From Cryomorphaceae bacterium (GTDB lineage: Bacteria > Bacteroidota > Bacteroidia > Flavobacteriales_D > Crocinitomicaceae): a stretch of DNA of 43,884 nucleotides. The position numbers and the translations under genes were made by a program. Below the pieces are notes generated by a model. The model was given only the letters and a program-made list of their open reading frames with translations. It had not been told where the DNA came from and did no database searches. Shown one piece after another: positions 27,127 through 34,804 of this stretch; position 1 is the stretch's first letter; the number at the start of each line of letters is the position of its first letter. The DNA is taken from positions 1 through 43,884 of the forward strand of contig JAIXUE010000014.1 of assembly GCA_027483605.1 (NCBI GenBank), written 5' to 3'.

Positions 27127-28396
27127 CGGCTGCTGTCTTTTTTTCTTTGAACAATAAGAAAAACAAAACTGCAACTACCAAGGAATAGCCAGCGAATAAT
27201 AGCCAGGCGCCATGCCAGTTTGTTGCGCCATTAGGCAAAATGTAATAGGTGCCAATGAGCGCGCTACTTGCTACTGTGCCGATATACGCACCGATTCCGT
27301 TGGTCATCATGATAAACAATCCTTGCGCACTAGAGCGAATATTGCTGTCAGTGTTGGCTTCTACAAACATTGAGCCCGAGATCAGGAAGAAATCAAAGGC
27401 CATTCCATAGACAACACAACTCATCACGATCAAGAACACCCCGAAATCTGTGCTTCCATAGGCAAAGAAACCATAGCGCAGCACCCATGCAATGAGGGCA
27501 AAAAGCATAACATTTTTGATGCCATAGCGTTTCAAAAAGAAGGGAATAGTCAAAATAAAGATGGTTTCAGATACCTGAGAAATCGAATAAATGATGGTGG
27601 AATAGCGCTCGACGAGCGTGCCTTTCGGAAAACTACTTAAATAGGCATCTCCGTACATATTGGAAAGTTGAAGGGCCGCCCCAAGTAGGATAGAAAAAAC
27701 AAAAAAGAGCGCCATTTGATAATTCGCAAAAAGCTTGAAGGCGTCCAAGCCGAGTTGTTGGGCTAAGGATTTTTTTTCATTAGATTTTCCTTGCGGATGA
27801 CAGGCTGGTAAAGAGAAGGCATAGAGTCCTAGTAAGATGGCGCCGATTCCTGCAATATAAAATTGATTGACAGATGCCTTGCTGCCGCTGAGGTTAGTGA
27901 GCCACATAGCAGCAATAAAGCCGATGGTGCCCCAAACCCGGATTTTTGGAAAATCAGTCTGTACATTTAGGTTGTTCATCTTTAAAATACGGTAAGAAAC
28001 CGAGTTGGAAAGTGAGATCGTAGGCATATAGGCGAGCATGCCGCCAAAAATAAGCCAGTACAAGATTTCATATTCGGCAAAACTTCGGAGTGCGGGGTAA
28101 GCCCCTTGGAAATACTCAATTTGCGGAATGAGTAACATAAAAAAGCCGTAGGTGAGGTGTAAAATGCCATACAAGCGCTCAGCACGCAGCCATTTATCGG
28201 CAATGATACCGATCAGCGAAGGCATCAGGATAGAGGAGAGTGCGAGTGTGGAAAAGATGGCGCCAAATTGTGGAAAGCTCCAACCTTTTCCTTCTGTGCA
28301 GTACGTGCCAATGGTAGTGAGCCAAGCTCCCCAAACAAAAAATTGAAAAAAACTAAGTAAGGTGAGTCTAGTTTTGATGGCGGCGGTTAAGTTCAT
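27116..28396 (-). CDS. MFS transporter, nucleoside:H+ symporter (NupG)-like
   Basis: The 426-residue inner-membrane protein has about twelve hydrophobic segments. Its opening (LTLLSFFQFFVWGAWLTTIGTY), the loop IGIIADKWLRAERLYG and the later FPKIRVWGTIGFIAAMW are typical of the nucleoside:proton symporter branch of the major facilitator superfamily, members of which are common in Bacteroidota. The C-terminal half has SSAQGLFIMMTNGIGAYIG. The substrate is not proven; sugars or nucleosides are possible. It is the last gene of the run starting at 32871, overlapping the preceding DUF151 gene by 29 bp and the convergent response regulator by 11 bp. Confidence 0.8.
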   Translation of the reverse strand: MNLTAAIKTRLTLLSFFQFFVWGAWLTTIGTYCTEGKGWSFPQFGAIFSTLALSSILMPSLIGIIADKWLRAERLYGILHLTYGFFMLLIPQIEYFQGAYPALRSFAEYEILYWLIFGGMLAYMPTISLSNSVSYRILKMNNLNVQTDFPKIRVWGTIGFIAAMWLTNLSGSKASVNQFYIAGIGAILLGLYAFSLPACHPQGKSNEKKSLAQQLGLDAFKLFANYQMALFFVFSILLGAALQLSNMYGDAYLSSFPKGTLVERYSTIIYSISQVSETIFILTIPFFLKRYGIKNVMLFALIAWVLRYGFFAYGSTDFGVFLIVMSCVVYGMAFDFFLISGSMFVEANTDSNIRSSAQGLFIMMTNGIGAYIGTVASSALIGTYYILPNGATNWHGAWLLFAGYSLVVAVLFFLLFKEKKTAAATP

Positions 28397-28967
28397 CTCG
28401 GATTTTTGAGGCTAGTTCGTAATCTTCGTTGTCGAGTGCCTCTGCTAATTGGTGCTCTAGCTCTTCTGTAGCATAGATATCCCATTCGTTTGGCGCTTTG
28501 TCGTCTTGGTCAAAGATATCATTTTCGTCGTCAAAATCATAGGGCTCAGAGATGCCGCTCGGCGAAATACCGCTCACTTCGTCGAGGATGCTGTCTAGTG
28601 TGTAGATAGGTGCTTTGAAGCGCACACCAATAGCGATAGCGTCTGAAGTACGGGAGTCTAGCTCGGTCGGGACGCCGTTTTGCTCGCAAATGAGTTTGGC
28701 AAAAAAGACACCGTCTTTGAACTTATAAATCAGTATTTCTTTAACTTCTACGCTGAATGCTTGGCAAAATGCACGGAAGAGGTCGTGGGTGAGGGGCCGT
28801 GAAGGCACCATGTTTTCGAGCTCTACAGCAATAGCCTGGGCTTCAAAACCACCAATGACAATGGGTAGTTTGCGCAAGCCACCTCGTTCTTCAAGTGTAA
28901 GAACATAAGAGCCAGATTGTGTTTGGCTATAGGCGATGCCTGCGATGTCTAGGATGATTTTTTTCAT
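28368..28967 (-). CDS. Bifunctional nuclease family (DUF151) protein with C-terminal UvrB/UvrC motif
   Basis: The 199-residue protein contains the BFN/DUF151 domain at about 1-135, with ERGGLRKLPIVIGGFEAQAI near the start and ELDSRTSDAIAIGVRFKAPIY near residue 103, the most conserved stretch of the family. After an acidic linker (DFDDENDIFDQDD) comes a short UVR motif (HQLAEALDNEDYELASKIRDELNRR, shown in parts), a helical hairpin used for protein contacts in UvrB, UvrC and ClpC. Plant relatives have nuclease activity; bacterial roles are poorly known. The ATG shares one base with the etfA stop (TAATG). Position in an ETF/menaquinone operon is common for this family in Bacteroidota as far as I recall, but the reason is unclear. 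Confidence 0.85.
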   Translation of the reverse strand: MKKIILDIAGIAYSQTQSGSYVLTLEERGGLRKLPIVIGGFEAQAIAVELENMVPSRPLTHDLFRAFCQAFSVEVKEILIYKFKDGVFFAKLICEQNGVPTELDSRTSDAIAIGVRFKAPIYTLDSILDEVSGISPSGISEPYDFDDENDIFDQDDKAPNEWDIYATEELEHQLAEALDNEDYELASKIRDELNRRHQN

Positions 28968-29908
28968 TAGTGTTGGGCAGCACGGAAGCGCTGTACTGCT
29001 GCTGTAAAGCGTGGCAGTACCTCAAAGGCATCGCCTACAATTCCGTAGTCGGCGGCTTTGAAGAATGGTGCTTCGGCATCGGTGTTGATCACGACAATTA
29101 CTTTAGAGCCATTGACACCCGCAAGGTGTTGAATGGCGCCTGAGATACCAGCGGCAATGTAAAGATTGGGGCGGATGGCAACGCCAGTCTGACCAACGTG
29201 CTCGTGGTGCGGACGCCATCCGATGTCGGCCACTGGCCGCGAACAAGCGGTGGCTGCGCCAAGGGCCGCGGCAAGGTCTTCGACCATGCCCCAGTTCTCA
29301 GGGCCTTTGAGTCCACGGCCGGCAGAAACCACTAGTTCGGCTTCTGGCAATGGAATGGCTCCTTCAGGTTTTTTGGTCGCTTTAATGGTAATGGCACTGC
29401 TGCCGGCTTGGCTGTCAAAGGCCTCTGTGCTGCAGTTGCCACCCGTTTGCTCGGGCTGGATACTGTTGGGCAACAAAGAAATAATGCGAACTGCGCTATT
29501 TACCTTGACAAAACCAAAGGCTTTACCCGAAAAAACATTGACTTTCGTGCTGCCATCGGCTTCAGGAAGGGCAACTGCACCGGCAACTAGGCCGGCTTTG
29601 AGGCGCACCGATAAGCGTGGCGCAACTGCTTTTCCGATGAGGTCGTGAGAAAAGATGATGGTGCTGGCGCCAACTTTGGCAGCGGCAGCCGCCACTAATT
29701 TAACGAGCTGACTTGGGTCTTGGCCATCAACGCCTGCATCTTGCAAAACGGTGCTGGCACCATAAGCGCCTAATGTAGCCAAGAGCTCTGCAGCAGCGTT
29801 TCCGTTAGTCACAACAGCGACGTCTGCGCCTAATTTTTTAGCATAAGTGACGGTCTCCAAAGCTGCTTTGGACAAACCATTCGCTGAATTGATGTATACG
29901 AGATTCAT
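28967..29908 (-). CDS. etfA: Electron transfer flavoprotein alpha subunit
   Basis: The 313-residue FAD-binding subunit of ETF receives electrons from acyl-CoA and related dehydrogenases and passes them toward the quinone pool. The C-terminal FAD domain is clear: SAGRGLKGPENWGMVEDL near residue 195, then RPVADIGWRPHHEHVGQTG and the very conserved PNLYIAAGISGAIQHLAG, followed by VVINTDAEAPFFKAADYGIVGD. The N-terminal domain has the usual alpha/beta fold (FSHDLIGKAVAPRLSVRL). It follows etfB by 11 bp. Its stop codon overlaps the start of the DUF151 gene by one base. Confidence 0.96.
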   Translation of the reverse strand: MNLVYINSANGLSKAALETVTYAKKLGADVAVVTNGNAAAELLATLGAYGASTVLQDAGVDGQDPSQLVKLVAAAAAKVGASTIIFSHDLIGKAVAPRLSVRLKAGLVAGAVALPEADGSTKVNVFSGKAFGFVKVNSAVRIISLLPNSIQPEQTGGNCSTEAFDSQAGSSAITIKATKKPEGAIPLPEAELVVSAGRGLKGPENWGMVEDLAAALGAATACSRPVADIGWRPHHEHVGQTGVAIRPNLYIAAGISGAIQHLAGVNGSKVIVVINTDAEAPFFKAADYGIVGDAFEVLPRFTAAVQRFRAAQH

Positions 29909-29919
29909 GGGTGTAAAGC

Positions 29920-30660
29920 TTAAATGACTTTGGCTTCGTTGTGCAATAGCGCAACGAGTTCGTCGAGGTTGTTTGGATCGATGAGTTTAACTGAAGACTT
30001 GGCAGCTGGCATGCTGTAAGTGCTGAAGGTAGTGAGGGCTTCGAGCGCAGCTGGTGCAACTACGTTGAGTGGCTTGGTGCGCGCTGCCATGATGCCGCGC
30101 ATGTTTGGGATGCGCTGCTCGGCCATTCCTTTTGCACAGCTAATCACAGCTGGAGCCTGTACCTCAACTTCTTGCATTCCGCCTACGATTTCGCGCTCGC
30201 AGCTGATGGTGCTGCCCGCAACGTCGAGTTTGGTCGCGATAGAAATATAGGGCAACTCTAGCGCCTCGGCGATCATGCCGGCAACTTGCGAGCCGTTGTA
30301 ATCAATAGTTTCTTTACCGGTCAGGATGAGGTCAAAGCCTTTGCCTTTGGCATATTCGGCAATTTGCATCGCGACAAAATAAGCGTCTGTAGCTGGGGCG
30401 TCTATGCGAATAGCGTCGTCGGCACCAATGGCCAAAGCCTTGCGGATAACGGCGTCGTCTGAAGCCGTACCAACGGTAATGATGGTGACGTTGCCACCTT
30501 GCGCTTCTTTGAGCTCAAGGGCGCGCACCAAGGCATACCATTCGTCGTAGGGATTGACAATATATTGAACGCCATTTTCGTCAAATTGCGTATTACCATT
30601 GGTAAAAGCAATTTTTGAAGTGGTGTCTGGCGCTTTGGAAATACAAACAAGGATGTTCAT
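29920..30660 (-). CDS. etfB: Electron transfer flavoprotein beta subunit
   Basis: From ATG 30660 the protein is 246 residues and begins MNILVCISKAPDTTSKIAF, the expected ETF-beta N terminus; an in-frame upstream start at 30702 lies inside menA and is unlikely. The AMP-binding/recognition region appears as LILTGKETIDYNGSQVAGMIAEAL near residue 120, and the family signature VEVQAPAVISCAKGMAEQRIPNMRGIMAARTKP (in parts) near 160-190. It forms the heterodimer with EtfA encoded next. It begins 10 bp after menA, which makes a shared transcript likely. Confidence 0.96.
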   Translation of the reverse strand: MNILVCISKAPDTTSKIAFTNGNTQFDENGVQYIVNPYDEWYALVRALELKEAQGGNVTIITVGTASDDAVIRKALAIGADDAIRIDAPATDAYFVAMQIAEYAKGKGFDLILTGKETIDYNGSQVAGMIAEALELPYISIATKLDVAGSTISCEREIVGGMQEVEVQAPAVISCAKGMAEQRIPNMRGIMAARTKPLNVVAPAALEALTTFSTYSMPAAKSSVKLIDPNNLDELVALLHNEAKVI

Positions 30661-30670
30661 GTGTGTCGAT

Positions 30671-31585
30671 TTAATGCGGGGCAAAGTTAAGTAAAATTGC
30701 AAAAAGGAAGGCCGAAAAGAAAGTCAATAATGCGACTTTTTTCAGTTCTGGATCGAGCTCAGCGGGCACTTGGGTTTCAAGCACTGTTTTGAGGTGCACA
30801 ACCAAGCCAAAAGAGGGAAGGAGTGCGATGAATAAATAGTAATTATAGGCACTCACCGCCAACAGATAAACCGTAAAAAACCAAGTAGCCAAGCCTGTGG
30901 CCACCAAGAAAACATGGTAAATTTTACCTTTATCGAAACCGAGCTTGACCACCATGGTGCGCTTGTGCATCTGTGTATCGTTCTTTACATCCCTTAGGTT
31001 ATTGAGGTTCAGAACAGCCGTGCTCCAAGCGCCAATACTGATGGCCGGAAACAAAACCAACCACTCAAAATTTTCGCCGTAGAGTCCAAAAACGCCAATG
31101 ACGCTCACTAAACCAAAAAATAGAAAGACCATGACGTCGCCCAAACCCCTGTATCCGTAAGCGTTTTTCCCGACGGTATAGGTGATGGCCGCCGCAATAC
31201 AAAGAACCGCAAGTACGAGGTAAATCAAGATGGCTTCGCGATTCAAATTTCCGATACTCACGTAAATCAAGTATAATGCAGCTAACAATGACAGAAAGCC
31301 CACGAGCCACATCCCTTTCTTCATTTGAGCAGCAGTGAGTTGCCCGCTCTGAATGGCGCGCGCCGGGCCCACTCTTTGCGCGTTGTCGGTCCCTTTTTGG
31401 CTGTCGCCAAGGTCATTGGCAAAGTTAGAAAGCACCTGAAAACCAATGGTGGTGAGGAGCGCCAAACTAAAAATGAGCCCATCGAAAGCACCCAAAAGGG
31501 CCGCCAGGCCCGTGCCCACAATGATTCCCGAAACAGAAAGCGGTAGCGTTCTCAAGCGCGCCGCGTGTAGCCATGCTTTGATCAT
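30671..31585 (-). CDS. menA: 1,4-dihydroxy-2-naphthoate polyprenyltransferase (menaquinone synthesis)
   Basis: An integral membrane UbiA-family prenyltransferase, 304 residues with eight to nine hydrophobic segments, that joins the isoprenoid tail to 1,4-dihydroxy-2-naphthoate. The first Asp-rich motif is SNFANDLGDSQKGTDN near residue 55-70 and is followed by VGPARAIQSGQLT, the MenA-typical sequence. The second polar motif is NLNNLRDVKNDTQMHKRTMVV near 195. The N terminus (MIKAWLHAARLRTLPLSVSG) is also typical. It overlaps the DUF2480 gene by 4 bp and precedes etfB. Menaquinone is the acceptor that ETF-derived electrons would ultimately reduce, so the shared operon makes sense. Confidence 0.93.
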   Translation of the reverse strand: MIKAWLHAARLRTLPLSVSGIIVGTGLAALLGAFDGLIFSLALLTTIGFQVLSNFANDLGDSQKGTDNAQRVGPARAIQSGQLTAAQMKKGMWLVGFLSLLAALYLIYVSIGNLNREAILIYLVLAVLCIAAAITYTVGKNAYGYRGLGDVMVFLFFGLVSVIGVFGLYGENFEWLVLFPAISIGAWSTAVLNLNNLRDVKNDTQMHKRTMVVKLGFDKGKIYHVFLVATGLATWFFTVYLLAVSAYNYYLFIALLPSFGLVVHLKTVLETQVPAELDPELKKVALLTFFSAFLFAILLNFAPH

Positions 31586-32085
31586 GATTTCTTATAAATT
31601 GGAACCGTACTACACGGCTCACCATACATTATTGACTTGACATGTGGTTGCAAAAGGCGCACCAGGTAAGACATCGCAAACGCGGGGTCTGCAATATCGG
31701 CGCAACCTTTGATAATGACGCGCTGATCTTTTATTTCATTCGTATCGATCGAGCAAATGGCTTCTTGAATAAGTGCTTTGGTAAGCTCAATTTCAGACCC
31801 TACCTGACTGTATACATTTTCCTTCTCCAAAGCCGACGTCACGAGCATAAACGCCCAGGTCGGGATAATGGCGTCGGTGCTGCAAAAAATATAGACGGCT
31901 TTACCTTGGTATTGCGTCCAGTGGTGGTTCTTGATCCAGTCGCGGAAATCCTTTTCTTTCAAGACCAAGCCCTGCCACAGTTGAGCGGCGAGGTCAATAC
32001 CAACCATTTGTACAGTGGGTTTGTAGTTGGCGAGGTCTAGCTGAATGAGGCCGCTCTCCTTGACTTTATTTCTGATTTCTTCCAC
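31582..32085 (-). CDS. DUF2480 family protein
   Basis: The 167-residue protein matches the Bacteroidota-restricted DUF2480 family in length and wording: VKESGLIQLDLANYKP at the start, FRDWIKNHHWTQYQGKAVYI near residue 45-65 and CSTDAIIPTWAFMLVTSAL just after. It has no signal peptide or membrane segment and contains several cysteines (CSTDA, CSID, KGCAD, EPCS). Its biochemical function is unknown to me. The start codon is GTG. It lies nine bases after the rhomboid gene and overlaps menA by 4 bp, which ties it to the menaquinone/ETF operon. Confidence 0.85.
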   Translation of the reverse strand: MEEIRNKVKESGLIQLDLANYKPTVQMVGIDLAAQLWQGLVLKEKDFRDWIKNHHWTQYQGKAVYIFCSTDAIIPTWAFMLVTSALEKENVYSQVGSEIELTKALIQEAICSIDTNEIKDQRVIIKGCADIADPAFAMSYLVRLLQPHVKSIMYGEPCSTVPIYKKS

Positions 32086-32094
32086 GTCCTAAAA

Positions 32095-32871
32095 TTAGTC
32101 CTTCTTTTTGTAATCGTAAACAACAATTGTGGGGCTTTGTTGGGGGCTCACCGCTGTTTGCTCATCGGCTAAGGCCAGCGCTTCTAATTCGGCGAGCCTT
32201 TCGGCTTCAATGGCACGTTTCAAATCTCCTTCAAAATCGGGTGGTTCTATGCCGAGTTCTTTTTCAATTTCATACTGATATTTTGGGCGTTGCGGCCCTT
32301 GTTTGCGATAGATGAAGGCCAACACCACGCCCACAATAAGCCCCGAGAGGTGCCCCTGCCAAGAAACCCGAGGCTGCGTCGGAAAAACGCCCCAAATCAT
32401 GGAGCCATACAGAAAAATGATAAAAAGAGACAGCGCCTGCAGGGGCAAATAGCCGCGCAAAACACCAGAGGCAAACAGAAACCCGGCGAGCGCATAAATG
32501 ACACCGCTCATCCCGATGTGTACTGCGCCGTTAGAACCACCAATGAGCCAAAGCAGCGCGCCCGTAAACAGCCAAGACAGCAAAAACACGCGCCAGGCCA
32601 CCGTTTTGTAGGAGTAAAACAAAAGGCCGAGCAGTAAAAAAGTAGGTAAGCTGTTGTTGAGGATGTGCTTGATGTCGCTGTGCGCATGGATCCAAGGCAT
32701 CAAGACAATGCCGCGCAAGCCTTTTTGGTCGAGCGCAACGAGCCCATAGCGCTGAAAGTCTGTCGGGAAAATATAATCGGCCCAATACACCAACCACATC
32801 AGAATGAGCACCACCAAAGCGGGCCCAAATGACGGCAGCAAGCGAGATTCAAAATAGGGATCTTGACGCAT
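32095..32871 (-). CDS. Rhomboid-family intramembrane serine protease
   Basis: The 258-residue membrane protein has six to seven hydrophobic segments and the rhomboid active site: Ser122 in HIGMSGVIYALAGF and His174 in QGHLSGLIVGVVLAF, closely parallel to GLSG and the AHxxG motif of GlpG. The loop-1/TM2 segment HSDIKHILNNSLPTFLLLG carries the conserved His and Asn. A soluble C-terminal tail (about 195-258) is acidic and cytoplasmic by prediction. It cleaves membrane proteins within or near the bilayer; substrates are unknown. It is the first gene of the seven-gene run ending at 27116; 199 bp separate it from divergent higB. Confidence 0.9.
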   Translation of the reverse strand: MRQDPYFESRLLPSFGPALVVLILMWLVYWADYIFPTDFQRYGLVALDQKGLRGIVLMPWIHAHSDIKHILNNSLPTFLLLGLLFYSYKTVAWRVFLLSWLFTGALLWLIGGSNGAVHIGMSGVIYALAGFLFASGVLRGYLPLQALSLFIIFLYGSMIWGVFPTQPRVSWQGHLSGLIVGVVLAFIYRKQGPQRPKYQYEIEKELGIEPPDFEGDLKRAIEAERLAELEALALADEQTAVSPQQSPTIVVYDYKKKD

Positions 32872-33014
32872 GTTGCTTGCAAGTCAAGTTTTGTGCCATG
32901 TGAAAAGGTGCTGCCATAGTGGCATGAAATTCAGTGATTATGCTGAATGAATAACATTTTTTACAGACGAAAATATAATGTAAAACAAGTGTAAGGCGTT
33001 TGTAACTAACAATT

Positions 33015-33022
33015 TAATTTTG
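33015..33022 (+). promoter_or_regulatory. Predicted -7 promoter box of higBA
   Basis: TAATTTTG is a perfect TAnnTTTG box. It abuts the palindrome at 33023-33041, so transcription would start inside the operator. The rest of the gap to the rhomboid gene contains two smaller inverted repeats (32912-32924 and 32929-32948) of unknown meaning. Confidence 0.55.
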
Positions 33023-33041
33023 TGGTCCCAATATGGGACCA
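33023..33041. promoter_or_regulatory. Palindromic operator of higBA
   Basis: TGGTCCCA-ATA-TGGGACCA is a perfect 8-3-8 inverted repeat located immediately downstream of the -7 box and 29 bp before the higB start. Position and symmetry fit binding of the HigA dimer, which usually represses its own operon. Confidence 0.75.
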
Positions 33042-33070
33042 GTTATTTTTTTTTCATAAATTTGAAACTG

Positions 33071-33373
33071 ATGAAGAATATCATCGCGCTAGGAACGCTT
33101 GTTAAATTTTGGGAACAGCCTGGCAGACTTGATGCTGAACAACCCTTAAGAGTTTGGTATAGCGAGGTTAAAAAGGCAAATTGGCTTAATCCACATGACG
33201 TAAAAAAGCAATTTGGATCAGCTAGTTTGATAACAAATAACAGAGTGGTTTTTAATATCAAAGGAAATAAGTACCAATTAGTTGTTCAAATCAATTACTC
33301 ATCGAGTTGGGTTTTTGTTCGATTTATCGGCACACATGATGAATATGATGAAATAGATGCTTCAACAATTTAA
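33071..33373 (+). CDS. higB: HigB-type toxin (mRNA interferase)
   Basis: I place the start at ATG 33071 (100 residues), where the family N terminus MKNIIALGTLVKFWEQ begins; an in-frame upstream ATG at 33020 falls within the promoter/operator. The protein matches the HigB toxin family (PF09907): LRVWYSEVKKANWLNPHDVK, the core SASLITNNRVVFNIKGNKYQLVV (in parts) and FVRFIGTHDEYDEIDASTI at the C terminus. Relatives cleave mRNA on ribosomes. The toxin gene precedes the antitoxin gene with a 9-bp gap, the reverse of the usual type II order but normal for hig loci. Its base composition is more AT-rich than the flanking operons, suggesting acquisition. Confidence 0.92.
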   Translation: MKNIIALGTLVKFWEQPGRLDAEQPLRVWYSEVKKANWLNPHDVKKQFGSASLITNNRVVFNIKGNKYQLVVQINYSSSWVFVRFIGTHDEYDEIDASTI

Positions 33374-33382
33374 TCCACAAAG

Positions 33383-33727
33383 ATGAAAGTAATCAAAACT
33401 GAAAAGGACTACCAACAAGCATTAGAAAAAATGTCTACTCTTTTCCATGCTATTCCCGGTTCGACTGAATTTGAGGATGCCGAATTACTGATGGCACTCA
33501 TTGAGCACTATGAGTTGAAGCATTTTCCAATGTTGCCTCCTGACCCTATTGAGGTCATTAAATTCAGGATGGAACAATTGAATCTCAAGCGCAAAGACCT
33601 TGAAAAGTATATTGGAACTAGGGCAAGAGTGTCAGAAGTACTGAACGGAAAACGCACATTGAGCCTTCAAATGATAAAAACCCTGAGTAAAGAACTTGGC
33701 ATTCCGATAGGTAGTTTGATTTGCTAA
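33383..33727 (+). CDS. higA: HigA-type antitoxin with helix-turn-helix domain
   Basis: The 114-residue protein has an N-terminal helical part that should bind the toxin (MKVIKTEKDYQQALEKMSTLF, in parts) and a C-terminal XRE-type helix-turn-helix (about 58-112): VIKFRMEQLNLKRKDLEKYI, then TRARVSEVLNGKRTLSLQMI and KTLSKELGIPIGSLI. It neutralises HigB and probably represses the operon at the 33023-33041 palindrome. Its 3' end overlaps the convergent phosphatase gene by 4 bp. Confidence 0.9.
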   Translation: MKVIKTEKDYQQALEKMSTLFHAIPGSTEFEDAELLMALIEHYELKHFPMLPPDPIEVIKFRMEQLNLKRKDLEKYIGTRARVSEVLNGKRTLSLQMIKTLSKELGIPIGSLIC

Positions 33728-34194
33728 CCCACCCGAAAACTCCCCACCAGTACACCCGTCTCTTTCGACACCATTGCACTGCTTTCAAAAGGGAATTCCA
33801 AACTCACCAAGCCGCAGGTTTTGAGTAAAATGAACCCAGCGCTCAACTCGCTTGCTAACTCGCTGATGCCTTCATTGTGGCCAATGAGCAAAACGTCTTC
33901 AGGGCTCTGAAGTGCATTGATGATTTTCAACATTTCATCAGAAGATGCTAAATACAAGTCATCTACAAACACGATGCTTACTCCTGGAAATAAATCCTTG
34001 ATTGCTGCCCACGTCTGCCGCGTGCGCACGGCGCTGGAACATAAAATATGACCCACCTGAAATGGGTTTTGCGTATAAAATTCCCTGAATTCTTGGAGCT
34101 GCTCATAGGCCCTCGGCAGCAACTCCCGATCGAAATCTTCGCCTGTTGGCGAAATTTGGTTGGTTTTGGCGTGGCGAAGGAGGTGGAGTTTCAT
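33724..34194 (-). CDS. SixA-like histidine phosphatase
   Basis: The 156-residue protein is a short member of the histidine phosphatase (phosphoglycerate-mutase-like) superfamily. The phospho-accepting His is in LHLLRHAKTNQ (residue 7, RHxK form typical of SixA-like proteins), a second Arg region is SSAVRTRQTWAAI near 56, and the second catalytic His is in VLLIGHNEGISELAS near 105. It may dephosphorylate phosphohistidine proteins or small molecules. It lies alone between two toxin-antitoxin pairs, with 93 bp of unassigned DNA (34195-34287) upstream. Confidence 0.85.
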   Translation of the reverse strand: MKLHLLRHAKTNQISPTGEDFDRELLPRAYEQLQEFREFYTQNPFQVGHILCSSAVRTRQTWAAIKDLFPGVSIVFVDDLYLASSDEMLKIINALQSPEDVLLIGHNEGISELASELSAGFILLKTCGLVSLEFPFESSAMVSKETGVLVGSFRVG

Positions 34195-34287
34195 GTTATT
34201 TCGGTATTAACTATTCTGTTGCTTCTTTCTCAAATGGAGTAAAGGAAGCACTATCTTGTTTTCCATGGATATTTTGGCTCAGAATTA

Positions 34288-34608
34288 TTAATTCTGTAAT
34301 GAATTTGACAAAAGGTATTTGAGTTTTGCTGGATCTTGGCGGTTATCCCAAAATAAATATACAATTATCTTCTTTGGTCTCACTAGGTAGAAAAGACTAA
34401 ATCCATCGAATACAAACTCTCTAATTTTTGAAATTCCGTAAGGTTTTCCACACTTTGGGTAATTTAGGAGAACTTTTATGTGTTCATCTAGTCTAGTGAT
34501 GATATATTCACGAAATTTTTTATCGACTTCATTTGCTTCCCAAAAGAACAGCAATCGCTTAAATTGATCAATAGCAGTTTGTGACCAAATTACATCTCTT
34601 TCAACCAT
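34288..34608 (-). CDS. RelE/ParE-superfamily toxin
   Basis: The 106-residue protein has the RelE/ParE layout: VIWSQTAIDQFKRLLFFWEAN at the start, a helical hairpin (EYIITRLDEHIKVLLNYPKCGKPY in parts) and the C-terminal sheet IREFVFDGFSLFYLVRPKKIIVYLFWDNRQDPAKL. The final FWDNRQDP segment matches Bacteroidota members of the family. Action on ribosome-bound mRNA or on gyrase cannot be told apart from sequence alone. The gene overlaps the small upstream antitoxin gene by 19 bp and is AT-rich compared with its neighbours. Confidence 0.8.
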   Translation of the reverse strand: MVERDVIWSQTAIDQFKRLLFFWEANEVDKKFREYIITRLDEHIKVLLNYPKCGKPYGISKIREFVFDGFSLFYLVRPKKIIVYLFWDNRQDPAKLKYLLSNSLQN

Positions 34609-34781
34609 TGCGCTGCTTGTTGCATCACAGCTGCATGGTCAAGTGTTTTTCCTTCTTGAACATCTTGATGACTTTTAGCGAGGAGTGTGTCAATGGCTGC
34701 TGTAACTTCTGATTCAAAATTTGATGATGAAGCAGATGCATTCTGCAGATTTGGATTGGATTTTAGGGCAGATTTGTTCAT
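34590..34781 (-). CDS. Small antitoxin of the RelE/ParE pair
   Basis: The predicted protein is 63 residues from ATG 34781 (MNKSALKSNPNLQNASA). Longer starts at 34799 (TTG) and 34796 (ATG) coincide with or lie too close to the -7 box at 34797-34804, so I prefer the internal ATG. It has no helix-turn-helix. The C terminus EGKTLDHAAVMQQAAQWLKEM resembles the toxin-binding helix of short Bacteroidota antitoxins that sit before RelE/ParE toxins. It overlaps the toxin gene, as expected for coupled translation. The family is uncertain. Confidence 0.65.
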   Translation of the reverse strand: MNKSALKSNPNLQNASASSSNFESEVTAAIDTLLAKSHQDVQEGKTLDHAAVMQQAAQWLKEM

Positions 34782-34796
34782 CACTTTTCTTTTCAT

Positions 34797-34804
34797 CAAA
34801 ATTA
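34797..34804 (-). promoter_or_regulatory. Predicted -7 promoter box of the RelE/ParE-type pair
   Basis: The minus strand reads TAATTTTG, a perfect TAnnTTTG box, 15 bases before the preferred antitoxin ATG at 34781. It overlaps the alternative TTG start at 34799, which argues against that start. Confidence 0.5.

Noticed and set aside
32912..32948. Two small inverted repeats upstream of the rhomboid gene as an operator or riboswitch
   Set aside because: Arms are five and six bases long, with no match to a known element; noted in the higBA promoter entry but not called as a feature.
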